Below are positions 27,209 through 37,056 of a DNA stretch of 64,000 nucleotides, piece after piece. Position numbers and translations under genes: made by a program. This DNA comes from Bin80 sp026708685 (GTDB lineage Bacteria; Bacteroidota; Rhodothermia; Rhodothermales; Bin80): contig OZ241742.1 of assembly GCA_965200955.1 (NCBI GenBank), positions 248,001-312,000 of the forward strand, written 5' to 3'. Under the pieces are notes generated by a model that worked only from the letters and a program-made list of their open reading frames with translations, ran no database searches and had not been told where the DNA came from. The stretch's first letter is position 1. Each line of letters begins with the position of its first letter.

Positions 27209-29549
27209 AATTTTGTCAAATTTTATGGTTTTGGGCGTATGTCTGATCTTCACATCAGATCTACATGCTCAGGTACTTCGTGGTCGTGTGAGTGATCAAA
27301 CGACCAACGAGTCTTTACCTGCTGCGACCGTGTACATTGCTGGTACATATCAGGGTACGATCACCAATAACGATGGGTTATTTGCAATCAAGGTGGATGA
27401 TCTCCCCGTTGACATCGTGGTACGTTATGTTGGCTATAGATCCGATACGCTTGTCGCCACTACTTATGATCCATTGGAATTTAAACTGGAGCCCGTGATC
27501 GTAGAAATGGATCAGTTGGTCGTCACCGATGAAGATCCTGCCGTATGGATCATGCGCCAAGTCATTGAACGCAAGCAGGATTGGTGGAATGATCTTGAGA
27601 CCTTTGAAGCACTAGCCTATGCCCGTATGACCTTTTCAAATGATACGGGAATTGTTGCGATCACAGAATCAGCGGCGACGGCATGGTGGGATCATGAAAA
27701 AGGGTTTCGGGAAAAAATCACGGGAACTCGTCGCACTGGAAATCTCCCTTTTGAAAATGCACTCCCTGCTGCGTCGTTTATGGGAAATTTCTATAACGAT
27801 GACATTCGTATCAGTGGACATACCCTGATTGGGGTTACGCATCCAGATGCGTTAAACAGATATGCATTTAGATTGAAAGGGACTCGAAGGGTAGATGATG
27901 CGGTGGTTTATGATATATCGGTAGTACCAAAGAATAAGCTCATTAGTGGATTTGTAGGGAATGTATCTGTCTTAGATGAGGAGTTTGCCATGATCGAGGC
28001 TCAGTTGCAACCTGGGCAGGCCTTTTTGTTTCCATTACCCATACAGAGATATGATGTTGTGTACGAGCAACAATTCTCCAACTATGGTGGAAATATTTGG
28101 CTTCCCATTGATTTACGCTCTAACGCGGTCGTAGAACTTTCGTTTGGACCACTGTTGAGGATTCCCCCAGTCGTCATTGATATAGTTTCCCGATTTACGG
28201 ATTATCAACTTAATGAAGACTTACCAGACAGCCTGTTTGAAAGTGATCGTAGGAGCACAGTAGATTCCACCGCAATTGCCACGGGTGAATCTCTTTCCCA
28301 AGAGGGAGCTGTAGTCCCACTTACTCCGCAAGAAGCCATTGCATATGCATCCATTGATAGTACAGATACTCTGGAAGAAGCCTATGCTCCAACAGGGCTT
28401 TTGGGGCCAGTGATCCGTGAGGGATCATCCCGCTCCGGTCGCTCTTCATCAACAGGAATTTTTTCTTTTCTATCAGATGTTGGTGCTAAGCCACAATTGT
28501 GGTATAATCGGGTAGATGCATTCTATGGCGGGATAGAGTTGAGTAGAGAGTTTGCAGATATAGTAGAAATCAAGGTGCAAGGGGGGCTGAATACCGGCCA
28601 ACGAGGTGGTTCTAAATCGTTGATTAAAGGTGGTTTACGAGTAGAAAAGGACTGGTTTTTTGACGCAGAGTATCGCAGAGAGAATGTATCCACTTATTCA
28701 TCTAGTCTAAGAAATCGATTGGTCAACAGCGTGACGATGCTATTTGCAGGGCAGGATTACTTTGATTACTATCGAAGAGAAGGAATTACCATTACAACAG
28801 GGTATCAATTTGAATGGCAGAGAGCCATGATTGCCGCGACATTTCTGACTGAAACCCATTCTTCTCTCAGTGGGAATGTCAGTTATGATCTGTTCGGTAG
28901 TAGCAATCTCCAACGTCTGAACCCTCTGGTTCCTGAAGGTCAGATGCAGACACTCTCCATGGAGTTAAGGTTAGGTCGACAGAACAGCCTGCAAATTGGC
29001 CCGCAACGATTTTTAAGTTCCACGATTGAAATCTCACTTCCACAGTCGGACTTTATCTATAGGCGATTCTCTTTCAATGCAGGTGGCCGTATTAAAACCT
29101 TCATGAAGCGTCGATTTCTACCCGCCACACTGGATTATGGTCTTTCTGTGGGATTAGCATCTGATGGCGGCAGAGATCTACCGCCACAACGCACATTTAT
29201 AGTTGAAGGTTCATTATCACTGTATCATATGGGTGGATCTCTATACACACGCCGGGGCTTACCTTACCGTGCAAATGGTGTAGTATTTGGATACTGGGAG
29301 CATAATTTTCGTACACTACCATTTGAATTAATGGGTTTAGAGTCGGTGGCAAGACAAGGCCTCAGTTTTATCATTTTTGGTGGTCATGCCTACTTACGGG
29401 GAACCCAGTCAAACCGGAACGACTGGATTCATCATCATGAACTAGGGGCTTCATTGAGCGGGATACTCGGATTGATACGACTCAATCTCGCCTATCAGAT
29501 CAGCGAAAATAAATGGTATCCCACCATCAGTATTGCCCGAATTTTTTGA
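27201..29549 (+). CDS. DUF5686 / carboxypeptidase-regulatory-like outer-membrane protein
   Basis: A 782-residue protein from ATG 27201, which yields a signal peptide ending LHAQ; an open frame back to 27093 would run through the patatin gene and hide the signal. Residues ~20-105 form a CarboxypepD_reg-like domain (LRGRVSDQTTNESLPAATVYIAGTYQGTI). The rest matches DUF5686, with VIERKQDWWNDLETFEALAYARM, a beta-rich body, and a predicted C-terminal barrel with YWEHNFRTLPFELMGL and a final aromatic (ARIF). The function is unknown; outer-membrane location is inferred. The 8-base overlap with the patatin gene and the adjacent paralogue at 29702 suggest an operon. Confidence 0.87.
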   Translation: MLRILSNFMVLGVCLIFTSDLHAQVLRGRVSDQTTNESLPAATVYIAGTYQGTITNNDGLFAIKVDDLPVDIVVRYVGYRSDTLVATTYDPLEFKLEPVIVEMDQLVVTDEDPAVWIMRQVIERKQDWWNDLETFEALAYARMTFSNDTGIVAITESAATAWWDHEKGFREKITGTRRTGNLPFENALPAASFMGNFYNDDIRISGHTLIGVTHPDALNRYAFRLKGTRRVDDAVVYDISVVPKNKLISGFVGNVSVLDEEFAMIEAQLQPGQAFLFPLPIQRYDVVYEQQFSNYGGNIWLPIDLRSNAVVELSFGPLLRIPPVVIDIVSRFTDYQLNEDLPDSLFESDRRSTVDSTAIATGESLSQEGAVVPLTPQEAIAYASIDSTDTLEEAYAPTGLLGPVIREGSSRSGRSSSTGIFSFLSDVGAKPQLWYNRVDAFYGGIELSREFADIVEIKVQGGLNTGQRGGSKSLIKGGLRVEKDWFFDAEYRRENVSTYSSSLRNRLVNSVTMLFAGQDYFDYYRREGITITTGYQFEWQRAMIAATFLTETHSSLSGNVSYDLFGSSNLQRLNPLVPEGQMQTLSMELRLGRQNSLQIGPQRFLSSTIEISLPQSDFIYRRFSFNAGGRIKTFMKRRFLPATLDYGLSVGLASDGGRDLPPQRTFIVEGSLSLYHMGGSLYTRRGLPYRANGVVFGYWEHNFRTLPFELMGLESVARQGLSFIIFGGHAYLRGTQSNRNDWIHHHELGASLSGILGLIRLNLAYQISENKWYPTISIARIF

Positions 29550-29701
29550 TGGTTTCTGACGGATGTGCAAACATATTCTGTCGTAGAATTGAGTGGTTGT
29601 ACTCATTCAACATAGATGGATGAATAGCCCTAAGCATGATCCTTCTCAGAATCTGTGTATATCTGGTCCATGAGGGGAGTTTGATCTTTTCGTGAATTCT
29701 A

Positions 29702-32035
29702 ATGGATCTTTTATGTGTTCAATTTCATCACAGATTTATATGGCTGTGGGTTCTATTGGGGATCACTGTGATGCAGGTTGGTACGTCAGATGCTGTGGGG
29801 CAGGTCGTGATTTCTGGCTCTGTGCGGGATTCGGTCACTCTGCTCCCACTTACATCAGCACATGTAATACTTACAGGGAGTGATCAGGGCACCATTACCA
29901 ACCGGGAGGGTACTTTTGAAATTACGATTACCCGTCTACCAGCTACGCTTCTTTTTCGCCATGTAGGCTATCACTCGTTGGAAGTTGAATTTGTCCCGAA
30001 CGGTGCCCGGACGATCAATGTAAACCTGATACCTGTACCGATTCAGTTACCAGAACTGCTTATAGCGGGGGATTATCTAGCCACATCCATTATGGAAGAA
30101 GTGATCCGTCGAAAGGCAGAGCGCAGGACTCACTTGAATGCGTATCAATCGCGGGGGTATGCCCGAATTACCTTAATGAACCGCGATCAAATCGTTCTCA
30201 TCAATGAGGCTGTATTTGATCGATTTTATTCCAAGGATAGCGGAATCAGAAATGTGATCCGATCCAAACGAGAAACCTCTGATTTTCATGAGCAATTAGG
30301 TTTGAAGATTGTTCCTCAGGATTTTTCATCGGATGCCGTTGAAATTAACGGTCTCTCTTTTTTCGGTCCAACTCATCCAGATGCATTGGAGCATTATACG
30401 TTTACATTTGCTGGTCGCCGCATATGGAATCAATTGCCGTTATACGATATCTATGTTGCTCCGAAGACCAATCAGGAAGCGACATTTGTCGGAAGAATTG
30501 CTGTGATGGATAGTATCTTTGCACTGGTGGAAATTGATCTGAAGCCTGCTTCCCATGTGACCTTCTCACCTGAGACTCACGATTGGAGCATCTCCTATCG
30601 CCAGCAATTTGCAAAGGTGGATTCATTTTGGCTTCCAGTGGATATAGATCTACAGGGGTGGATTCATGTAGAACCCAATGGACAGCGGATCAGGCCAGCA
30701 GTCGTTGCCCAGACAGGGCGAATGGTGGACTATCAAGTCAATCAGACAGTTCCCACGGCTCCCTTCGCTAGTGAAGATCAAATACAAATAGACTCGATTT
30801 CTGTGATTCGAGATGATTTGTTTTTAATGGGGCTGGATATGATTGCCTTGACCCCCAGAGAATTGGAGGCTCTGGAGGACTTGAGATGGAAGAAACCACT
30901 AACTTTGAGGGAGGCCCTGCCCGCCGAGAAGGCCGTGACCGGTGGTGCTATTCTGAATGAGATCTACAGTTTTGAACTTGGGGATCCATCCCAATTTTCA
31001 TGGCCAGCTATCACAGGACTTGTTCCTTGGGTTCGCTATAACCGAGTAGATGGAACTCATATTGGGGCTGGGACTGCATTTCCATATGGACGAAATAACA
31101 TCATTTCTGCACGAATTGCCCAGTCATTAAAGATAGGTCGGACACGTGCATCGGCTTCATTGAAAACAAAGAGAGGTCGCTCATGGCAAACGATTCTGTC
31201 GTTTGAACGCAACTCGCAACCACAAAACGGAACCTTGATTCACACAGAGGCCATGAATTCCATATTGTCTCGGATATTTGCAATAGATGTTTACGACTGG
31301 TACTGGGCAACCAAGGTTCATGCAGGTGCTCAGTATCAAACGAATTGGGGCAGGATGACGCTTACGGGAACCTATACGTGGATGGATTCAATGCAAACAA
31401 GTGTAACAAGCCCATGGCCTCTTACCAAAACATTTTCATACAACCCATCCATCATCACTGGCCAGAGGCAATCCATTGAGTTCACGTTTGCAACTGGCAG
31501 TTCATGGCAACCCTATTTTATCCATCCATCTAAACGATTGGAAGTCAAGATTGGATTTGCGAATTCTCCCCACCAACAGAGGGATCTAAGACTCTCGCTG
31601 GCTGGTGATTATTGGGTGCGAACATTGATGCGCCGCCGCCCAAAGCCAAGTACGCTTTCCGTGCGATTTTTGGCAGGGTTTGTGACAAATCAGGCCCCAA
31701 AGGATCGTTGGCATGTTGTTGACGGTACGATGGGCCCGATTGGAGAGCTGGGAACGCTTCGCTCTGTTCGTAATCACCGATGGACTGGACGTAGAATCGC
31801 AGGGGCTTACTGGGAGCATGATTTTCGGAGCCTGCTGTTTGAACTACTTCAACTACGACCACTGGTGGATCAAAATGTAAGTGTTCGCCTTGGAGGTGGG
31901 CATGTATACATTGATGGGCGTTGGATCCATGAGGGAACATTCAGTATTGCAAGAGCACCCGTCCGTATCCATTTGACTCGGAGAATGGATCACCCATCCA
32001 TTTTCTTTGGAATTGGCTATGTCGGGCGACATTAG
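29702..32035 (+). CDS. DUF5686 / carboxypeptidase-regulatory-like outer-membrane protein (second copy)
   Basis: A 777-residue paralogue of the preceding gene. A signal segment (FIWLWVLLGITVMQVGTSDAVGQ) leads to ISGSVRDSVTLLPLTSAHVILTG, the CarboxypepD_reg-like domain, then IMEEVIRRKAERRTHLNAYQSRGYARI, matching the DUF5686 entry region of the first copy. Near the C-terminus AYWEHDFRSLLFELLQL corresponds to YWEHNFRTLPFELMGL in its neighbour. The two proteins are divergent elsewhere, so the duplication is old. A 150-base gap separates the copies, so a separate promoter is possible. No enzymatic motif is visible. Confidence 0.85.
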   Translation: MDLLCVQFHHRFIWLWVLLGITVMQVGTSDAVGQVVISGSVRDSVTLLPLTSAHVILTGSDQGTITNREGTFEITITRLPATLLFRHVGYHSLEVEFVPNGARTINVNLIPVPIQLPELLIAGDYLATSIMEEVIRRKAERRTHLNAYQSRGYARITLMNRDQIVLINEAVFDRFYSKDSGIRNVIRSKRETSDFHEQLGLKIVPQDFSSDAVEINGLSFFGPTHPDALEHYTFTFAGRRIWNQLPLYDIYVAPKTNQEATFVGRIAVMDSIFALVEIDLKPASHVTFSPETHDWSISYRQQFAKVDSFWLPVDIDLQGWIHVEPNGQRIRPAVVAQTGRMVDYQVNQTVPTAPFASEDQIQIDSISVIRDDLFLMGLDMIALTPRELEALEDLRWKKPLTLREALPAEKAVTGGAILNEIYSFELGDPSQFSWPAITGLVPWVRYNRVDGTHIGAGTAFPYGRNNIISARIAQSLKIGRTRASASLKTKRGRSWQTILSFERNSQPQNGTLIHTEAMNSILSRIFAIDVYDWYWATKVHAGAQYQTNWGRMTLTGTYTWMDSMQTSVTSPWPLTKTFSYNPSIITGQRQSIEFTFATGSSWQPYFIHPSKRLEVKIGFANSPHQQRDLRLSLAGDYWVRTLMRRRPKPSTLSVRFLAGFVTNQAPKDRWHVVDGTMGPIGELGTLRSVRNHRWTGRRIAGAYWEHDFRSLLFELLQLRPLVDQNVSVRLGGGHVYIDGRWIHEGTFSIARAPVRIHLTRRMDHPSIFFGIGYVGRH

Positions 32036-32049
32036 GAATTTATCGTATA

Positions 32050-32703
32050 ATGATGTGGCTTTACGAGGATAACCATCTACTGACACTCAATAAACCGTCG
32101 GGATTACTTTCACAAGCGGACAGTACAGGACATCCTGATGTAATTACATTGGCAAAGAATTACATCAAGAACAAATACAATAAGCCCGGCAACGCATATA
32201 TTGGGCTGGTTCATCGTCTAGATCGTCCTTCATCGGGTACCATGGTTCTTGCACGGACATCCAAAGCTGCAAGGCGTTTATCGAAAGCGTTCAGAGAGCG
32301 TTGTGTGCAAAAAAAGTATATTGCTGTTGTGGAGGGAATGTTATCTGGTGGAGGAATCATGGAGGACTACTTAACAAAAGAAGCTGATCGTGCATATGTA
32401 ACGCATCGGAGTTCATCGGGAAAGTATGCCAGTTTGAAATGGGAAGCGGTTAAGTGTTCGGGGCAATTTACATTGATATCCATAGAATTAATCACTGGTC
32501 GTGCCCATCAGATCCGATGTCAGTTTAGCCATCGTGGATATCCAGTCGTGGGAGATCGTCGTTATGGTGCCCATCATAGATTAGACAGACATGATTGCAT
32601 TGCACTTCACTGCAAATCTTTATGTTTTGAGCATCCAGTCAAGAAGGAACGAATGGAAATCAAGGCCCCGCGTCCAGACTATTGGAAAAGATTGGAAATT
32701 TGA
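32050..32703 (+). CDS. RluA-family pseudouridine synthase
   Basis: A 217-residue enzyme that isomerises uridine to pseudouridine in RNA. The RluA signature HRLDRPSSGTMVLARTSKAA contains the catalytic Asp58 (HRLDR at 55-59), and GRAHQIRCQFSHRGYPVVGDRRYG is the second family motif. The N-terminal S4 domain found in larger relatives is absent, so its target, rRNA or tRNA, cannot be told. The start is ATG 32050 or the next codon. It begins 14 bases after the DUF5686 gene and converges on the ATPase remnant. Confidence 0.92.
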   Translation: MMWLYEDNHLLTLNKPSGLLSQADSTGHPDVITLAKNYIKNKYNKPGNAYIGLVHRLDRPSSGTMVLARTSKAARRLSKAFRERCVQKKYIAVVEGMLSGGGIMEDYLTKEADRAYVTHRSSSGKYASLKWEAVKCSGQFTLISIELITGRAHQIRCQFSHRGYPVVGDRRYGAHHRLDRHDCIALHCKSLCFEHPVKKERMEIKAPRPDYWKRLEI

Positions 32704-32808
32704 CACATAGTAACTCAATGAAGCATCAATATTACGACATTCATGATTGATTCAATCAAGATATCATTGGCATCGGATGAATAGGTCGTTTCGTATCCGG
32801 TCAGTATG

Positions 32809-33567
32809 TCAGCCTTCCCTTTTATTAAAGATTCGTGCAGATTTATTGTAAAGTGCAGTTGCAACCTCATCATACCCAGATGGGTACAGACTTGATTCGT
32901 CTAAGTCAATTCTCTTCACTGTGGATCCATTTGCTTGTTCTTCTTCTTGAAATAAGAAGACACCAACATCTTTGGGATCAAGGGCTTCATCATTTTCGTC
33001 AATCTTGACACGGTCCTCCTTATCCAATGATGAGAGATTAACTAAATTGGCAAGTTCTTCTAAAATCCATTCGCTATGGGTAGTAACAATTACCCGAATG
33101 CCTGCGTTGACGATTGCTGCAATTTCGAGAGTCAATTGTACCTGTACTTCGGGATGTAGGTGAGATTCGGGCTCTTCAATAATGAGAATGTCACCAGAAC
33201 GTGCTTTGTGGCGCAGATACAGCAATATTGGAGCCAGTTCTGACACTGTTGAAGATGCATTTTTAAGAGGCAATGGATTTCCCAACTCTCTTGGCTGATA
33301 TACAAATTGTGGTATGTTGGTTATTTCTGAGTTCCGAGTAAGGATGGTTCCCTTCAAGATCTTTCCTTCCATTCTGGCACAGATGTTCTGTAATTGATCC
33401 GAAGACTTCTCAGCTTGATGGAGATGCGGATTACTCTGCGGAGCGTCCAATGAGGTGAAAACCTCCAAAAAATCAGTCATTACCCCCGTGAGTTCGTCCA
33501 TGTGTGGACTTGGACGAATTCCATCCATTGCAGAATGTCCTATCATTCCTCCAACGATTGCATTGAG
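32809..33567 (-). pseudogene. C-terminal part of an IS-split ABC-type ATPase
   Basis: This is the 3' piece of an ATPase gene whose 5' piece lies at 35595-36391, separated by an IS1380 element. It contains the signature-like SSTVSELAPILLYL, the Walker B and glutamate DILIIEEPESHLHPE, and the switch histidine in VTTHSEWILEEL, all typical of SMC/OLD-like ABC ATPases of AAA_15/AAA_21 type. No TOPRIM nuclease domain follows. A GTG at 33609 could start an open frame, but its first ~14 residues are encoded by the IS end, so it is not a native start. Removing the IS and one 5-bp copy joins the pieces in frame as ...GMMRVLNAIVGGM..., giving 516 residues. Confidence 0.9.
33563..33567. repeat. Target-site duplication of the IS1380 element, left copy
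   Basis: TTGAG at 33563-33567 directly abuts the left end of the IS and is repeated at 35595-35599 directly after the right end. A five-base duplication fits this transposon family and marks the insertion point. Confidence 0.88.
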
Positions 33568-35594
33568 CCCATAATATTCACGACGATTGAGTTTTAAAAT
33601 TAATTTCACCCCATTGGAGCTTTTTTCTAAAATCCTGGTATACTGCTCCTAAGCCCATTCCAGTGGGGTTTTCGCGGATAAAACGTACGGTTTTTATCTA
33701 GAGATCCATGGAGTTGGTGACGTTTTTTTTTCAGAAACTTATTTCACCCGTTTGGTGATACCCTTATGAAGCTCAAACCACCACCAAAGCTCAACTTAAA
33801 GCCTACCTTCAACTACTCTATAGAGGTGGTAGAAGACACAGAGAATCACACGACCTCCGATATGGGGGCGATTGCGATGCGCTCCATCCTTGATAAGACG
33901 GGAATCATTTCTTTTCTGGTTTCTGGTCTGTATGATCCTCGGGATCAGAATCGGATCACACATTCGTTGGCCCAATTGCTGATCCAATGCATCCTGATGT
34001 TGGCTCAAGGCTGGGGTATGCTCCAGTCCAACCGCGTCAAGGACGATCCAGCTTTCAAGGCATCCTGCCAGACCAAGCGAGGCGGTACTGTCACCGACCC
34101 CGACGTTCAACTGGCATCGCAACCGACGATGTCGAGACTTCTGGCGCTTCTCAGTACCGCGAAGAACTACGCTCGCCTCAGCAAAGCGATTTTGAAGTTA
34201 GGACTTGAGCATATGTGGGTACGCAATGGTGCACAGCGTCAGGCGGTTGCCATCCTTGATGCGGATTCCATGGCGGTGGAAGCCCACGGCAATCAACAGG
34301 GAGCGAAGTACAATGGACATTATAACCAGAATGGATTTCTTCCCCAGATTATCTCCAACGGGGAGACGGGGGATGTACTTGGAGCACGCTTACGTCCAGG
34401 CACGGATCCAGAAACCAAAGGCTTCCCCAACTTCATTGTGAAGATCGCTTTGAAGGTAAAACAACTCATTGCAGATCAAGTGATTCTTCGTTTAGATGCG
34501 GGCTTTAATGGGGAGCAGACCTGTGCACCCCTGGAAGAAAACGACATAGACTATATCATGCGTGTGGCACGCAATAAGCGATTGAATCAGATGGCAGCAC
34601 CTTATCTCCATGATTGTAGAGAAGATACGGTCCGCTATATTGAGTTGGTGTATAAAGCGGACAAATGGAGCCATCCACGTCGGGTGATTTTAGTGATCCG
34701 ACCACGCCCACAGGAGATTTTCGATGGATCGTACTTTTTAGTAACGAGTCTTGATCCGTCCGATTTTTCAGGCGAAGAGATCGCGAAGCTGTATCGTCAA
34801 CGCGGCAAAGCAGAGTTGCATCAGGGAGAGATGAAAGCGGCGTGTAAATTTGCCTTTCCGTCTTCCCCACGCAAGAAGAGTCATTATAGGGGCAAGGCAC
34901 TTCCCGTGATAGAGGAGAGCGTTCCTGTAGACGATGATGAGGTTGGCATGGAGAATGCGGTGCGTTTACTGCTTTACATGCTGGTCTATCAGCTCATGCA
35001 TATCGCTCGTTGCATCTTGCACAGTGCACCCGATCAGGAACTAGAAACGATGGAAGCGTCTACGCAGGTACCTGCATCCGTGAGAGACACGCAATGGTCT
35101 TCCCTTGACGTAGAGGGATCCACCGAAGCCTGCACCTTACCCGATGAAACCCAGACTACTGAGGAAGAACCTCACATGCATATTCGCACCTTCAGAGAAC
35201 AAGTTCTGAAAGTCGGGGCGATGATGGCTCGTCATGGGCGTTACATCCGATTCCGCATTTCCCAATCTGCCGTAGAAGCTTGGAAGCGGCTCTGGGAACA
35301 CTTCGGAACGTTAGAATGGCACGAGTTGCCAAGCTTCTAAACTCCCTCCTTTGAGGTCTTTTTAGGACGGTTGGTGAGCACGGAAATGCGTTGCATGGCA
35401 GAGGTATGTCCATGCGATACAAATCACGGTAAAAAAGGCCTTTATTCAACCCAAAATAGGTGAACATTCTCCAAATTTGATCGATTGCGTCCAAACATTC
35501 CACTACTTTAGCACTACTTTGGGGGAAATCTCAAAACATTTGTGGCAAATCATGGAATTTTGAAGGATCTTGCGGTGGTCATGAATATTATGGG
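33568..35594 (+). mobile_element. Complete IS1380-family insertion sequence (2027 bp)
   Basis: The ends carry 17-base terminal inverted repeats with one mismatch: CCCATAATATTCACGAC at 33568-33584 and the complement of CCCATAATATTCATGAC at 35578-35594. A 5-bp direct duplication (TTGAG) flanks them. The element carries one full transposase gene (33766-35340), about 180 bases of leader, and about 240 bases of non-coding sequence after it. Ends, duplication and an intact DDE transposase suggest recent insertion and possible activity. It interrupts an ABC-type ATPase gene in the opposite orientation. Confidence 0.93.
33766..35340 (+). CDS. IS1380-family DDE transposase
   Basis: A 524-residue transposase. 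The acidic residues are visible: LDADS (Asp165/Asp167) followed by VEAHGNQQGAKYNGHY typical of IS1380, then LRLDAGFNG with Asp244, and Glu350 within YRQRGKAELHQGEMK, which fits the Y-x2-R-x3-E-x6-K signature of IS4-like transposases exactly. GARLRPGTDPETKGF is another IS1380 landmark. The C-terminus ends in RYIRFRISQSAVEAWKRLWEHF, as in full-length relatives, and there is no frameshift. It lies between 17-bp terminal repeats of its own element. Confidence 0.95.
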   Translation: MKLKPPPKLNLKPTFNYSIEVVEDTENHTTSDMGAIAMRSILDKTGIISFLVSGLYDPRDQNRITHSLAQLLIQCILMLAQGWGMLQSNRVKDDPAFKASCQTKRGGTVTDPDVQLASQPTMSRLLALLSTAKNYARLSKAILKLGLEHMWVRNGAQRQAVAILDADSMAVEAHGNQQGAKYNGHYNQNGFLPQIISNGETGDVLGARLRPGTDPETKGFPNFIVKIALKVKQLIADQVILRLDAGFNGEQTCAPLEENDIDYIMRVARNKRLNQMAAPYLHDCREDTVRYIELVYKADKWSHPRRVILVIRPRPQEIFDGSYFLVTSLDPSDFSGEEIAKLYRQRGKAELHQGEMKAACKFAFPSSPRKKSHYRGKALPVIEESVPVDDDEVGMENAVRLLLYMLVYQLMHIARCILHSAPDQELETMEASTQVPASVRDTQWSSLDVEGSTEACTLPDETQTTEEEPHMHIRTFREQVLKVGAMMARHGRYIRFRISQSAVEAWKRLWEHFGTLEWHELPSF

Positions 35595-35599
35595 TTGAG
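35595..35599. repeat. Target-site duplication of the IS1380 element, right copy
   Basis: TTGAG at 35595-35599 repeats the left flank at 33563-33567. In the minus-strand gene it reads CTCAA within codons for Leu-Asn (RVLN). Confidence 0.88.
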
Positions 35600-36391
35600 A
35601 ACACGCATCATTCCTGTTCTCTCAGATGGGACATAGTAGGCATATCCTGCAAAGGGCTCCCAAATGTTGGCCGAAATATATGGCGAGATAGCGCTTAATA
35701 GTCGGCTCCCCCTAATATTGATTGCACTTCCATCAGGCTCTAAGTAATCTTCTGGTTCAGCTAAGAAAGAAAATATGTGAGATGCATTGATATTGTCGCC
35801 TCGTAACTTAACGATCATCTCATCAGGAATAGTTGTAGAAGACTCTATATTCCCAGATTGTAATAAAAATTGAAATTCTACATCATGATCAGGTTCATCC
35901 GTAACATGATGTATCACTATGTGTGGGTTAGACTCACCATTCATAGGACAAAGATCATCTAATGGTAGTCCAAAACATCTGACAATCTCTTCCTCCAACA
36001 GAGCGGTATCTAAGTTACTGATCATTGATTTGAAATATGTTCCCAATGGATCAGAAAGACCAATTTCATGTTGAGATGTAGAACGATCAGTCTTAAAATC
36101 ATACAGATGATTAGCAGTTTGAGCCAGTGAAGCACTCCATCGATTGATCTCATCATTAGAGCCAGATTGAAGCAGAGAGTCAAACTTGGTATGTAAACCA
36201 TACCATAATTGAGACCGCAGGTGATGAAAAAATTTATGCAAAACATAAATTAGAGTGGCCAGATAAGATTTACCTGTGTTACTTTGGCCAACGAAAACTG
36301 AGAGAGGGCAAAGTTCAATGTTAGCACGATGAATCGGGCCAAAATTTGTTACGATCAGTTTGGATAATGAATGATTGGAATTCATTTTCAA
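35595..36391 (-). pseudogene. N-terminal part of an IS-split ABC-type ATPase
   Basis: This is the 5' piece of the split ATPase. It starts MKMNSNHSLSKLIVTNFGPIHRANIEL, the usual beginning of AAA_15-type proteins, with the Walker A loop GQSNTGKS at 35-42. The native sequence runs to ...YYVPSERTGMMRVLN and then enters the IS, where the frame ends after one more residue (stop at 35588-35590). The length to the junction (797 bases) plus the 3' piece without its duplicated target (754 bases) is 1551, exactly 517 codons, so the original frame was intact. Such ATPases occur both as orphan genes and in phage-defence loci; no effector partner is evident here. Confidence 0.9.
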
Positions 36392-37056
36392 GTTGAAGTG
36401 ATGAGTGTTTCAACAATAGACAACAGTTCATCTGATTAACTGTTGGTATTTTGTAAGGTAAGAATGAATTTATTGCAAATAAGCCTAAAGTATTAACCGA
36501 TCACTCATAGATGATGTCCAAAAACCCTCATGAGATCTCCCGTACGTTGAATGAACTAATGGATATGATTAGTGATTAGAATGCTCTGCTACGTTTGAAG
36601 AGTTATCTCTCCAGTGTTCTGATCTTTTCTTCTATTGTAAAGATGGTTATTTAATACCAAACTGCAACAATCATTAGGCAGATTTGGGTTTTAGCATATG
36701 GCGATGTCAGCCCCGAAGTACACATACGAAAGCCCATGCATAGCAGGACCCGAAAAGAAAGCAGTGACAAAAGCAAAGCGTCCGAATGCAGTATACCAAA
36801 CAGCGAATTAAATGCTTCATAAAATTAATCTATCTACGGTAAAATCTAAAACAGGTAATCTCAAGTCTTTAAGACAAGGCATAGTCATTCCATTGGTGGT
36901 GTTTCCATACCCAGTTTGAATGATCCATGAAATTATTCACCTAGATACGACACGGGAGAATTTAGCGATCTCAATAGATTATTTCTACGTAAATTAGATG
37001 AGAAAACAATTCTCACTTAAAGATTGAGACAATCTCTATCAGGTTACACTCTTGAC
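36392..37056. other. Sparse region with only a doubtful small ORF
   Basis: About 665 bases lie between the ATPase start and the next gene. The only open frames with ATG are short: 36511-36579 (22 codons) and 36698-36811, which would encode a basic 37-residue peptide (MAMSAPKYTYESP...). Neither has a recognisable motif or clear ribosome-binding site. The region is A/T-rich and may hold decayed sequence plus the ATPase promoter at its left end. Confidence 0.4.

Noticed and set aside
32809..33609. A stand-alone 266-residue ATPase starting at GTG 33609
   Set aside because: Its first residues are encoded inside the IS terminal region and there is no Walker A; it is the 3' half of a split gene.
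33592..33660. Alternative left end of the IS just downstream of the TTGAG at 33587-33591
   Set aside because: It leaves no matching terminal repeat, and the ATPase frame does not rejoin sensibly; the pair at 33568/35594 gives 17-bp repeats, a 5-bp duplication and an in-frame join.
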